A DNA stretch of 64,000 nt, taken from positions 62,001-126,000 of the forward strand of contig CANQUQ010000003.1 of the NCBI GenBank assembly GCA_947627115.1, given 5' to 3'. Of the stretch, positions 8,987 to 16,480 are shown piece by piece. Every line of letters begins with the position of its first letter. Within the stretch, counting starts at the first letter, position 1. The stretch is from an uncultured Acetatifactor sp. (lineage in GTDB: Bacteria > Bacillota > Clostridia > Lachnospirales > Lachnospiraceae). Below the pieces are notes generated by a model. The model was not told the origin of the DNA. It searched no databases and was given only the letters and a program-made list of their open reading frames with translations. A program made the translations under genes and the position numbers.

Positions 8987-9661
8987 TTATCTCAGGCGGT
9001 TGCACTCATAGCGCTCCCGTGTCACCAGACAGGTCCTGAGGGCCTGATAGCGCTTCTCCAGATCACCCTCCTCGATCGCCACGTCACAGGCGATCGCCAT
9101 GGTAGTGATCATATCGTCGGTGATCCTATGATGCAGACCGGCCAGAATGTTCAGGCGCTCCGCATGATCCTCTGCGTCGAGGAACTCCAGGACCAGCGGA
9201 TCCAGACCGGACTCTCCGGCGCCGGCGGCGTCCTCGGCCCCTGAGGCCGATGCTGTCCGGTCCTCGGCCTTCGGAGCCGCGTTCTCCTGAACCGGAGACT
9301 CCTGAACCGGGGCCTCCTGAACCGGAGACTCCTGAACCGGAGACTCACGAACCGGGGCCTCCTGAACCGGAGACTCCTGAAACGGGGCCTCCGGTGGGGC
9401 TTCCGTCTCCTCTCTCTGCCGCCGGGCCTCCGGGCCCTGCAGCTCAAAGCGGAACTCCTGCTCTACATCGGGATACTTTTCCCGGTCCACCCTGTCGGTG
9501 AACATGGCCAGGGGCCTTGCATAGGTCTTAAAATCCCCGTAAAGCGCCTGATAGACCACCAGCTTTTCGCCGGTTTCCGTGTGCTCCGCCACCGCCGTTA
9601 TCTGATACAGATTCCCTTTAAAATGCTTATATATTTCTTGTGGTTTCGGAATAAATGACAT
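8987..9661 (-). CDS. DUF1653 protein with proline-glutamate repeat linker
   Basis: A 224-residue protein. Residues 1-70 are a DUF1653 domain (PKPQEIYKHFKGNLY, YQALYGDFKTYARPL), a small beta domain of unknown role often found alone. About 90-125 is a low-complexity linker of PVQES/PVQEA/PVRES units. The last 75 residues (DPLVLEFLDAEDHAERLNIL, ITDDMITTMAIACDVAIEEG) form a separate helical module. The repetitive linker is coded by imperfect 15-base DNA repeats, so its length may vary between strains. A GAAAGGAG site precedes the ATG. Function unknown. Confidence 0.85.
   Translation of the reverse strand: MSFIPKPQEIYKHFKGNLYQITAVAEHTETGEKLVVYQALYGDFKTYARPLAMFTDRVDREKYPDVEQEFRFELQGPEARRQREETEAPPEAPFQESPVQEAPVRESPVQESPVQEAPVQESPVQENAAPKAEDRTASASGAEDAAGAGESGLDPLVLEFLDAEDHAERLNILAGLHHRITDDMITTMAIACDVAIEEGDLEKRYQALRTCLVTRERYECNRLR
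9285..9395. repeat. 15/30-bp imperfect repeats coding PVQES units
   Basis: About seven copies of a 15-base unit, mostly paired into 30-base units, code the alternating PVQES/PVQEA linker of the DUF1653 protein. Third-base and Ser/Ala differences between copies show divergence after duplication. Confidence 0.8.
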
Positions 9662-9737
9662 TTGCCGGGCTCCTTTCGATTTCTAAGAAAAGTATACCCC
9701 CATTTCGGCGAAATGTCATGTGATTCCTGTCATTCCG

Positions 9738-10112
9738 TCAAAAAAACTGATGCCGGACGCTGCACCTGTCATCCTCAAAGGTCAGACTTTCCAGTTTTTC
9801 CGCCAGCAGCTCCCGCTCCCCCTCCTCCATAGCGTCTATTCCGCTGTGGTGTACCGCAACGGTGTACTGCCTGCTGCCGTCCGCCTCCACCACCCTTGTG
9901 ATCATCACGCCGCTGTTGTCCAGGCCCTCGCCCCTGAGGACCTCCCGCACATTTTCCGCCAGTTCCCGCTCCTTTGTGCAATAATACTCCTCAAATTCAC
10001 AGTCCTCCGCCCTCGTGCGGCACATCACCGTCTCCGCACAGAAAAAGGCTGCGACCGACACCAGAATTACCGTCACAGCCAAAAATCCCGCCATGCCTGT
10101 TCCTTTCCTCAT
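9738..10112 (-). CDS. Small single-pass membrane protein, unknown
   Basis: A 124-residue protein with one N-terminal membrane segment (GMAGFLAVTVILVSVAAFFC) and a soluble domain of about 95 residues that looks extracytoplasmic (GVMITRVVEADGSRQYTVAVHHSG), ending RHQFF. I do not recognise the family; the layout resembles small exported sporulation or envelope proteins of Clostridia, which is only an impression. The ATG at 10112 is chosen for its GGGAGGAAG site; the frame extends further but without one. Four cysteines lie at or after the membrane segment. Confidence 0.7.
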   Translation of the reverse strand: MRKGTGMAGFLAVTVILVSVAAFFCAETVMCRTRAEDCEFEEYYCTKERELAENVREVLRGEGLDNSGVMITRVVEADGSRQYTVAVHHSGIDAMEEGERELLAEKLESLTFEDDRCSVRHQFF

Positions 10113-10196
10113 AGCTTCCTCCCGTCCGCCGTCCTTCGGCTGATGTATTTTTGTTACAGGCATAGGATATAAAATTAAGTGTACAATAAAACTCTC

Positions 10197-11087
10197 TTAA
10201 TGCACCAGGGCCCTAAAAGTTCTGGCCAGCCCCTCTGAAAGCGGCAGATAGCTCATTCCCAGCTCCCTTTTCCCCTTCTCGTTGGAACACAGCTCCGTCT
10301 CGGAGGCATACACGGGAAACGGAAGCGGGATGCCCCGGCGCTCCGCCTCCGCCGCCGTCACAGGGAGAATGCCGATCTCACGGCCCGACACGCGCGCCAG
10401 CTCTTCCAGGAACGCGCCGTAGTCCGTGCTGCCGTCCTGGCACAGATTGTATGCCTGGCCGTAGGCCGTCTCGTTCCCCAGGCATTTTATCGCCGCCTCC
10501 GCCGCGTCTTTTACATATACCAGCTGGAATCTTCCGTCGGCATCGGTGATCTGAGGCAGTACACCGTCCTGTACCGCCATGCGGATGTAGAGGGACTCTC
10601 TGGGCGCGTAGTTGTATGGCCCGTAGAGGATCGCCGGCCGCAGAACGGTCCAGCTGACGCCCCGCTTTTCGCATTCCTCCCGCAGCTCGGACTCCAGCGC
10701 CGTCTTCCCCGCGATATAATCTCCCGCTTCCCCCGGAAAGCGCCTGGTCTCCGTTTCCGTCTCCTCGGTCTTCACCTTCCCCGTGCCTCTCCGATACACA
10801 TCTACCGTGCTGATCAGGATATACTGAGAGACACTGCCGGCCAGATTTTCCATCACCGTTCTCACATCTCCCGGCGCGTAGGCGCAGAAATCCACAATTG
10901 CATCGTACCTTTCCCCGCATTGCCGCCAGACCGCGTCCCGGTGTCTGTCTCCCTTTATCTGGCGCACGCCGAACTCCTCCATGGAAAAGGTGCCTCTGTT
11001 CACCACCGTCACGCCGTGCTCCTTCGATGCCAGCATGACAAATACTCTTCCGTAAAAATAGCTTCCGCCGATCACCAGAATATTCAT
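10197..11087 (-). CDS. NAD-dependent epimerase/dehydratase family protein
   Basis: A 296-residue extended short-chain dehydrogenase. It begins MNILVIGGSYFYGRVF, where the usual GxxGxxG dinucleotide-binding motif is changed to GGSYFYG. Then come IVDFCAYAP, ISTVDVYR, a catalytic Tyr/Lys pair as YIAGKTALE, and RPAILYGPYNYAPRES. The family acts on nucleotide sugars or related substrates with NAD(P). The substrate is not identifiable. It is convergent in position with the end of feoB but on the same strand, separated by a terminator. Confidence 0.85.
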   Translation of the reverse strand: MNILVIGGSYFYGRVFVMLASKEHGVTVVNRGTFSMEEFGVRQIKGDRHRDAVWRQCGERYDAIVDFCAYAPGDVRTVMENLAGSVSQYILISTVDVYRRGTGKVKTEETETETRRFPGEAGDYIAGKTALESELREECEKRGVSWTVLRPAILYGPYNYAPRESLYIRMAVQDGVLPQITDADGRFQLVYVKDAAEAAIKCLGNETAYGQAYNLCQDGSTDYGAFLEELARVSGREIGILPVTAAEAERRGIPLPFPVYASETELCSNEKGKRELGMSYLPLSEGLARTFRALVH

Positions 11088-11122
11088 AAAGCTCTCCCCA
11101 CGATTTTTATTTTATTTTACCA

Positions 11123-11156
11123 AAAAAAGAGGCCCTTCCACAAGGGCCTCTTTTTT
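11123..11156 (-). terminator. Terminator after feoB
   Basis: A perfect 15-base-pair stem (arms 11123-11137 and 11142-11156) with a 4-base loop. The A/T-rich outer part provides a U tract on either strand. It closes the feo operon just after the feoB stop at 11179. Confidence 0.9.
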
Positions 11157-11178
11157 GCTGCCGGTCTCCTTTCCGGCA

Positions 11179-13341
11179 CTACCGCGCGCGTGCCAGCCGG
11201 TCTGCCTCCACCGATTTCTTTTTTTCGGATCCGGCGGGCCGGAACAGCAGCCAGAGGAAGCCGATCACCAACAGGACCGCCACCGCCGTGCCCGGACCGA
11301 AGACTCCGGTGGACACCGCAGTTCCGATCTGGTAAATGCACAGGGACACAACGTAGGCCAGCACTGTCTGATATCCGATGGCTGTCCAGAACCATCTGGC
11401 GTTGTTCATCTCCCGCTTGATCGCGCCCATTGCAGCAAAGCAGGGCGCACAGAGAAGATTGAATACCAGAAAGCCGTAGGCGGCGGCAGGCGTCATGATC
11501 AGAGACAGATCGCCCCATATCTCCTCGCCGGCTTCTCCCACCTGAGCGTAACCGAAAAGCATGCCGAAGGTAGCGACCACATTCTCCTTCGCGATCAGGC
11601 CCGTGATGGCCGCGACCGCCATCTTCCAGCCCTCCCCTGCGCCGGTCCATCCCAGGGGAATAAAGATCCAAGCGATGGCACTGCCGATCTTCGCCAGAAT
11701 ACTGCTGTCGAGCTGCTCAGCCTCCAGCATGCCGAAGCCCGCTTCCGTCCAGCCAAAGCTCATCAGGAACCACAGCACGATGGTGGACAGCAGAATGATG
11801 GTTCCGGCCTTCTTGATGAAGGACCAGCCGCGCTCCCACATGCTCCTGAGCACCGCGCCCACCGTAGGCATGTGATATGCGGGAAGCTCCATGACAAAGA
11901 GAGCCGGCTCGCCTGCAAATACCTTCGTCTTCTTTAAAATAATACCGGAGCAGATGATGGCTGCGATCCCTATAAAGTATGCGCTCCAAGCCACCCACCA
12001 GGCATTGTTGAAAAAGGCTCCCGCCACAAGAGCGATAATGGGCAGCTTTGCGCCGCAGGGCACGAAAGTAGTGGTCATGATCGTCATTTTCCTGTCTCTG
12101 TCGTTCTCTATGGTGCGGGAGGCCATGATGCCGGGGACACCGCAGCCGCTGCTGATCAGCATGGGGATGAAGGATTTGCCCGAAAGTCCGAATTTGCGGA
12201 AGATCCTGTCCATGATGAAGGCAACTCTGGCCATGTAGCCGCACGCCTCCAAAAATGCCAGAAAAGCGAACAGCACCAGCATCTGAGGCACAAAGCCCAG
12301 CACTGCGCCCACGCCTGCCACGATGCCGTCCAATATAAGACTCTGCAGCCATCCCGACACGCCGGCCGCACTCAGCCCGCTCTCCACGGCGGTGGGAACT
12401 ATCTCTCCGAAAAGCACGTCATTGGTCCAATCGGTGGCAAAGGCTCCGATCGTAGTCACAGACACATAATATACAAGTGCCATCACCAGCGCGAAGATCG
12501 GCAGCGCCGCCCACCTGTTGGTCACGATGCGGTCGATCCTGTCGGATACCGACAGCCTTTTCCCGCTCTTTTTCGTATAGCAGTCTTTTATAATATGTGA
12601 GATGAACTCATACCGCTCGTTGGTGATAATGCTCTCGGTATCGTCATCAAAAGCATCCTCCAGCATTCCGATTTCTTTTTCCACGTCGGGAGCGGTATCC
12701 ATCAGCGCGGCGATCTTTTCGTCTCTCTCCAGCAGCTTGACGGCAAAAAAGCGCTTCTGCTGCTCTGCCACACCGCTCAGCCTGCTCTCTACGCTCCCGA
12801 TCGCCGTCTCCACCGTGTCCGAAAATCTGTGGGCGATCACGGGAACGGTCCTGCTGTGGGCCAGCTCCACTGCCCTTTCGGCAGTCTCCTGTATGCCTGT
12901 TCCCTTCAGAGCGGATATCTTCATGACATCGCAGCCCAAATTCCGGGCCAGCTTATCCGCGTCGATCCTGTCCCCGTTCTTCTCCACCACATCCATCATA
13001 TTCACCGCGATCACCATGGGAATGCCCAGCTCCAGGATCTGGGTGGACAGATACAGATTTCTCTCGATATTGGTTCCGTCCACAATATTGATGATGGCAT
13101 CCGGACGCTCGTTGATCAGATACGTTCTGGCGACCACCTCCTCCAGTGTGTAGGGCGACAGGGAATAAATGCCGGGCAAGTCCAGAATGGTCACATCCTT
13201 TCTTCCCTTCAGCCTGCCCTCCTTTTTCTCCACCGTGACGCCGGGCCAGTTTCCGACGAACTGGTTCGCCCCGGTAAGGGCGTTGAACATTGTTGTTTTG
13301 CCGCAGTTTGGATTACCTGCCAGTGCGATCCTGATTGACAT
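11179..13341 (-). CDS. feoB: Ferrous iron transporter FeoB
   Basis: A 720-residue inner-membrane iron(II) transporter. The N-terminal G domain shows GNPNCGKTTMFNALTG (P-loop), GNWPGVTVEKKEG (switch I), DLPGIYSL and NMMD. A helical spacer domain follows to about residue 275. Then come the membrane parts with the two gate-like regions (VPQMLVLFAFLAFLEACGYMARVAF; SSGCGVPGIMASRTI; PCGAKLPIIALVAG). Length is at the family's usual low end. A GAGGAGAT site precedes the ATG. Two small feoA genes lie upstream in the same direction, behind an iron-type promoter. Confidence 0.97.
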   Translation of the reverse strand: MSIRIALAGNPNCGKTTMFNALTGANQFVGNWPGVTVEKKEGRLKGRKDVTILDLPGIYSLSPYTLEEVVARTYLINERPDAIINIVDGTNIERNLYLSTQILELGIPMVIAVNMMDVVEKNGDRIDADKLARNLGCDVMKISALKGTGIQETAERAVELAHSRTVPVIAHRFSDTVETAIGSVESRLSGVAEQQKRFFAVKLLERDEKIAALMDTAPDVEKEIGMLEDAFDDDTESIITNERYEFISHIIKDCYTKKSGKRLSVSDRIDRIVTNRWAALPIFALVMALVYYVSVTTIGAFATDWTNDVLFGEIVPTAVESGLSAAGVSGWLQSLILDGIVAGVGAVLGFVPQMLVLFAFLAFLEACGYMARVAFIMDRIFRKFGLSGKSFIPMLISSGCGVPGIMASRTIENDRDRKMTIMTTTFVPCGAKLPIIALVAGAFFNNAWWVAWSAYFIGIAAIICSGIILKKTKVFAGEPALFVMELPAYHMPTVGAVLRSMWERGWSFIKKAGTIILLSTIVLWFLMSFGWTEAGFGMLEAEQLDSSILAKIGSAIAWIFIPLGWTGAGEGWKMAVAAITGLIAKENVVATFGMLFGYAQVGEAGEEIWGDLSLIMTPAAAYGFLVFNLLCAPCFAAMGAIKREMNNARWFWTAIGYQTVLAYVVSLCIYQIGTAVSTGVFGPGTAVAVLLVIGFLWLLFRPAGSEKKKSVEADRLARAR

Positions 13342-13419
13342 ATCTCCTCTTTTCCGCCGCGTATCGGCCGAGGCCGCCGCAGCTCTTTTATTGCTGTTCA
13401 GTTGAAATTCGTTGCAACT

Positions 13420-13449
13420 ACCTCTAGTTAGCTTCGGCTAACTATAGGT
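13420..13449. promoter_or_regulatory. Hairpin/inverted repeat between feoA and feoB
   Basis: Arms 13420-13432 and 13437-13449 pair over 13 positions with one mismatch, closed by a 4-base loop (TTCG on the plus strand). No U tract follows in the feo direction, so it is not a plain terminator. The core GTTAGC-N4-GCTAAC has the same 6-4-6 layout as the inverted repeat in the feo promoter. It may be a repressor site or an RNA element setting feoB levels. Confidence 0.6.
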
Positions 13450-13476
13450 GTGAAAAAAATGCCGCCGGGCGGCAGC

Positions 13477-13698
13477 TCACTCCACCTCGATCATCTCTGC
13501 ATCCGCTTTCCGGAGCGACAGCTCATATCCTCTCACCGTCACTTCCACCGGATCTCCGAGAGGCGCCACCTTTCTCACATAGATATCCACGCCCTTGGTG
13601 ATTCCCATATCCATAATTCTTCTCTTGACCGGCCCCTTTCCGGAAAGCCTCCTTACCGTCACGGTCTGTCCGACGGCCACTTCCTTTAATGTCTTCAT
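13477..13698 (-). CDS. feoA: FeoA domain protein (second copy)
   Basis: A 73-residue SH3-like FeoA protein: MKTLKEVAVGQTVTVRRLSG, RRIMDMGITKGVDIYV, APLGDPVEVTVRGYELSLRKADAEMIEV. FeoA assists or regulates FeoB at the membrane. It sits directly before feoB and after another feoA-like gene, the three-gene arrangement frequent in Clostridia. Its stop is 135 bases from feoB; that gap holds the 13-bp hairpin. Confidence 0.93.
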   Translation of the reverse strand: MKTLKEVAVGQTVTVRRLSGKGPVKRRIMDMGITKGVDIYVRKVAPLGDPVEVTVRGYELSLRKADAEMIEVE

Positions 13699-13743
13699 CG
13701 TCTCCTCACATTCCGCCGCGGTGCGGCAATTATTTTACCCCTT

Positions 13744-13830
13744 TGCGTACTTCAGCACGCATACCAAGAGGGTGTGTAAGCACACCTCTTTTCAAAACTT
13801 GCCCTTTGATGACAGACCGTCAGGTCTGAC
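13744..13830. repeat. Three successive hairpins between the two feoA genes
   Basis: Within the 161-base gap lie three inverted repeats: 13744-13761, 13766-13790 and 13811-13830. None has a following U tract. The cluster could stabilise or process the feo transcript. Confidence 0.55.
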
Positions 13831-13859
13831 ATGGAAAGCTTGCTTTCAGACCTCATCCC

Positions 13860-14069
13860 TCAGACCTGGATCTTACGCGCCATATCCCTTCCGATGGCGA
13901 CACGCGAGTCCTTCACATTGACGATCATATTTCCGCCGACCTCAGCGATCACCGTCACGGCTCCGCCCACCACAAATCCGAGATTTTCCAGGAACTTGCG
14001 GGTATCCTCCCTGCCGCCGATTTTTTTGATCACATTGCACTCTCCCTCACGGGCCATTGACAATGGCAT
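13860..14069 (-). CDS. feoA: FeoA domain protein (first copy)
   Basis: A 69-residue FeoA protein: MPLSMAREGECNVIKKIGG, LENLGFVVGGAVTVIAEVGGNMIVNVKDSRVAIGRDMARKI. The ATG at 14069 is chosen over a GTG six bases earlier, because an AGGAGG site sits nine bases upstream of the ATG and only three from the GTG. First gene of the feo operon, just below the Fur box and promoter. It differs clearly from the second FeoA, so the two probably have separate roles. Confidence 0.92.
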   Translation of the reverse strand: MPLSMAREGECNVIKKIGGREDTRKFLENLGFVVGGAVTVIAEVGGNMIVNVKDSRVAIGRDMARKIQV

Positions 14070-14106
14070 GATCACACCCTCCTTTGCAGTAAGATTTCCT
14101 TTAACT

Positions 14107-14125
14107 GAGAATGATTATCATTATC
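14107..14125. promoter_or_regulatory. Fur box of the feo operon
   Basis: The 19 bases GAGAATGATTATCATTATC match the classical Fur consensus in all but one position, apart from the degenerate centre. It lies 10 bases downstream of the -10 box on the minus strand, over the expected transcription start, where bound Fur would block initiation when iron is plentiful. Confidence 0.88.
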
Positions 14126-14132
14126 TTTTGAG

Positions 14133-14148
14133 GTTAGTATACACTAAC
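14133..14148. promoter_or_regulatory. Inverted repeat over the feo -10 box
   Basis: GTTAGT-N4-ACTAAC, perfect 6-base arms, covers the -10 box. The 6-4-6 layout recurs between feoA and feoB. It could be a site for a DtxR-type repressor such as the one coded 2 kb away, which is inference. Part of the symmetry comes from the TATACT box itself. Confidence 0.45.
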
Positions 14149-14164
14149 TTCCGGCCCGTGTCAA
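14136..14164 (-). promoter_or_regulatory. Promoter of the feo operon
   Basis: Minus strand: TTGACA (14164-14159), 17-base spacer, TATACT (14141-14136). It is near-consensus and so needs strong repression, consistent with the Fur box just downstream. Confidence 0.85.
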
Positions 14165-14172
14165 CATTTTTT

Positions 14173-15819
14173 TCACCAGCTTTGAAAATATTCATCCAGC
14201 CATCTCATTCTGTCCCTTTGAAATTGCAGCACCTGTTCAATATCCGTGCTCACGCCGGTCTCCGGCCATCGGGCGCTTTCCCTTGCCGCCGCGCCGGTCT
14301 CCACCAGATAATCTCGGTTCTTCAAGAGAAGTCCGCATATGGCTTCCGTGTCCAGGAAGCTCTTCCGATACTCTTCCCACCTGCGTCTCGTCATCGCTCC
14401 TATCTCCTCAGGAGCCATTTCATGCAGACGCTGCAGTGACTGGGGAATATATACTCTGGAAACATCCGGTGAAAAGGCGATGTGATCTCTTGCCTCCGTC
14501 CACAGGCCGTCGCCGAACGTCTGGTCCAGATCCCAGGGAATCGACAGCATGGTGTAGCCCTGATTCTCATAATAGGCCGCAAAATAGGTGTTGTGATATG
14601 AGTTATCGCTGGCTGATACGGCCATGAGGAACAGGGAATAATCCATCAGGTTATCGATGTCGACAGCCTTCAGCGCAGACTCATAATCCGGTGTCTCCGG
14701 CCGGTAAAAATAATTCAGATATTCGCGGATAGGCCGCCAGGCCTCGCCGTAATCCGTGATCTCTTTGGGATAGCGCAGTCGGATCGGATACCGCACGCGC
14801 CACCCAAGATCTGCCGACTCCTGGATCTCGCTGTCGTCCGGTATCTCCCAGCTTATCACCTTGTAGAGCACATCTTTTCCGTCCAGCTGCAGCTTTTTCC
14901 TGTCGACCGGCTCCATAAGGCAATAGAGTCCCTGATATCTGCCGTCCATGAACAATTCCGCATATCGCATTTCAGGCCCCGGCTCCTCCACATTTTCGTC
15001 CGCAGCATCAAACTCCTGCCATATTTGAGATGCCGTGATATCGCGGATACGGTTGGGATCGCTGTACAGCGCGTTCAATTTCCAGGAGTCGTCCTCCCGC
15101 ATACCCAGAAGAGAGAGATTCCGGCTCCCTCCCCTCCCGTCCAGCGTATCGATGTTGTACGCCTTCTTTGCAAAAATTCTCGAACCGCTTCCCCTTTCCC
15201 CGTAGCGGATCCTTGTCTCCGTGATCGCATAGTCCTCCCCCGACAGCTCCGGGTCAAAAACGGTAAGCTCTCCGTAAAAGACTTCTTTATCTCCGTATAC
15301 GTAAGTGTCCGGGTCTTCCTCATAGGAGGGCAGTTCGACCTCCTCCCGCCTCTCTGTCTGTATGGACATGATCGGCGTGCCGGTAATGACCAGCCGCAGC
15401 TGGCAATAATAGTTCTCGCTGACAAGCCAGAGGCGGTAGCCGTAATTCTGCCGGATGGCGCCGAGCTTGTCCTGCCACTTCCCGTCCGCGGGGGCGCACA
15501 CATAGAAATCCCTGTGATCGGGCGCCTTCGACTGTACGGACAGATTTCCCGAAAACTCTTCCGAGCTCATGCTTTGAGGGACATACAGAGTCCGCGTATC
15601 GGAATCGTACGGGAGCAGGACTCCTTCAAACAAAACACCCGGATTTTCCTCGCTTTTCAGCTCCGTCTTCCCCTCCAGGACAGATTCTTCCACCAGATAG
15701 GCGCCCATGACTTTTCCCGTATACGAAAAAAAGGGGGGTCTGGGCATGTTCCGTACTGTCCCCCCTATGATGAATAATAACGCGATCACCGATAAGATCA
15801 GAATTCCTTTTCTGTTCAC
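14173..15819 (-). CDS. CotH family protein (stand-alone)
   Basis: A 548-residue protein with one N-terminal membrane anchor (ILILSVIALLFIIGGTV) and a CotH kinase-like domain in its C-terminal half: RYAELFMDGRYQGLYCLMEP, IDNLMDYSLFLMAVSASDN, and IPWDLDQTFGDGLW with the metal-binding Asp pair. CotH proteins are atypical kinases first known from the spore coat; many others in Clostridia are surface proteins of unknown substrate. The N-terminal 230 residues are beta-rich and unassigned. The GTG start at 15819 has a GAGGTGA site and leaves the anchor at the very N-terminus. Unlike the CotH gene at 38482, it has no VTC or DUF4956 neighbour. Confidence 0.88.
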   Translation of the reverse strand: MNRKGILILSVIALLFIIGGTVRNMPRPPFFSYTGKVMGAYLVEESVLEGKTELKSEENPGVLFEGVLLPYDSDTRTLYVPQSMSSEEFSGNLSVQSKAPDHRDFYVCAPADGKWQDKLGAIRQNYGYRLWLVSENYYCQLRLVITGTPIMSIQTERREEVELPSYEEDPDTYVYGDKEVFYGELTVFDPELSGEDYAITETRIRYGERGSGSRIFAKKAYNIDTLDGRGGSRNLSLLGMREDDSWKLNALYSDPNRIRDITASQIWQEFDAADENVEEPGPEMRYAELFMDGRYQGLYCLMEPVDRKKLQLDGKDVLYKVISWEIPDDSEIQESADLGWRVRYPIRLRYPKEITDYGEAWRPIREYLNYFYRPETPDYESALKAVDIDNLMDYSLFLMAVSASDNSYHNTYFAAYYENQGYTMLSIPWDLDQTFGDGLWTEARDHIAFSPDVSRVYIPQSLQRLHEMAPEEIGAMTRRRWEEYRKSFLDTEAICGLLLKNRDYLVETGAAARESARWPETGVSTDIEQVLQFQRDRMRWLDEYFQSW

Positions 15820-15900
15820 TAAAATGTCACCTCGCCGCTGTAACCAAACCCGACATTTCCTCCATAGTGTAGCGCATACCGATGTGGATGTCAAGCGGTG

Positions 15901-15995
15901 CACCGGGCCTGGGCGGATCTACATGCACCGGGCCTGGGCGGATCTACACGCACCGGGCCTGGGCGGATCTACACGCACCGGGCCTGGGCGGATCT
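15901..15995. repeat. 25-bp tandem repeat, about four copies
   Basis: Units start at 15901, 15926, 15951 and 15976; each opens CACCGGGCCTGGGCGGATCT. The first three are full length and nearly identical (one C/T difference); the fourth is cut after 20 bases. It lies between the CotH start and the DtxR-regulator promoter. Confidence 0.95.
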
Positions 15996-16012
15996 CACGG
16001 GCAAGATTTGAC

Positions 16013-16041
16013 TTGCACGACCGCTGCGTTCGTTATATACT
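16013..16041 (+). promoter_or_regulatory. Promoter of the DtxR-family regulator
   Basis: TTGCAC (16013-16018), 17-base spacer, TATACT (16036-16041), about 45 bases before the ATG and 18 bases after the tandem repeats. Confidence 0.6.
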
Positions 16042-16086
16042 CAGAGTAAGAAGATTTTCATTTTAAGGCGTAAGGAGACTGAGGAC

Positions 16087-16470
16087 ATGTCGGTGAACGA
16101 ATCCGCGGAAAACTATCTGGAAACTATATTGATCCTGGGAAAACAGCACCCTGCGGTCCGCTCCGTCGATATCGCCAACGAGCTCGGATTCCGAAAATCC
16201 AGCGTCAGCGTGGCAATGAAGAACCTGCGCAAAAATGGACATATTACGGTGGACGACGCCGGCTTCATCCTGCTGACCCCTTCCGGCCGGGAGATTGCAG
16301 AGATGATCTACGAGCGCCACCAGCTGCTGTCCTGTCTGTTGACCGATCTCGGTGTTCCGGCTGAAATTGCAGCTGAAGACGCCTGCAAAATAGAACATGT
16401 GATCAGCAGGGAGAGCTTTGAAGCCATTAAAAGGCACGTGCAAAAATATGCTCCGCAGACCGGCGTCTGA
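16087..16470 (+). CDS. DtxR/MntR family metal-dependent repressor
   Basis: A 127-residue protein: an N-terminal winged helix (ESAENYLETILILGKQHPAVRSVDIANELGFRKSSVSVAMKNL split over two helices) and a metal-binding/dimer domain with ERHQLLSCLLTDLGVPAEIAAEDACKIEHVIS, holding the usual E/H/C/H ligands. It lacks the C-terminal SH3-like domain of DtxR, so it is MntR-length. Such proteins repress metal uptake genes when Mn(II) or Fe(II) is bound. A TAAGGAG site precedes the ATG. It is close to the feo operon, which carries an unexplained inverted repeat over its -10 box; a link is plausible but unproven. Confidence 0.93.
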   Translation: MSVNESAENYLETILILGKQHPAVRSVDIANELGFRKSSVSVAMKNLRKNGHITVDDAGFILLTPSGREIAEMIYERHQLLSCLLTDLGVPAEIAAEDACKIEHVISRESFEAIKRHVQKYAPQTGV

Positions 16471-16480
16471 GCGGAGGGCT

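Noticed and set aside
15901..15995. Possible CRISPR array
   Set aside because: Units are head-to-tail with no spacers between them and only four copies; no cas genes are near.
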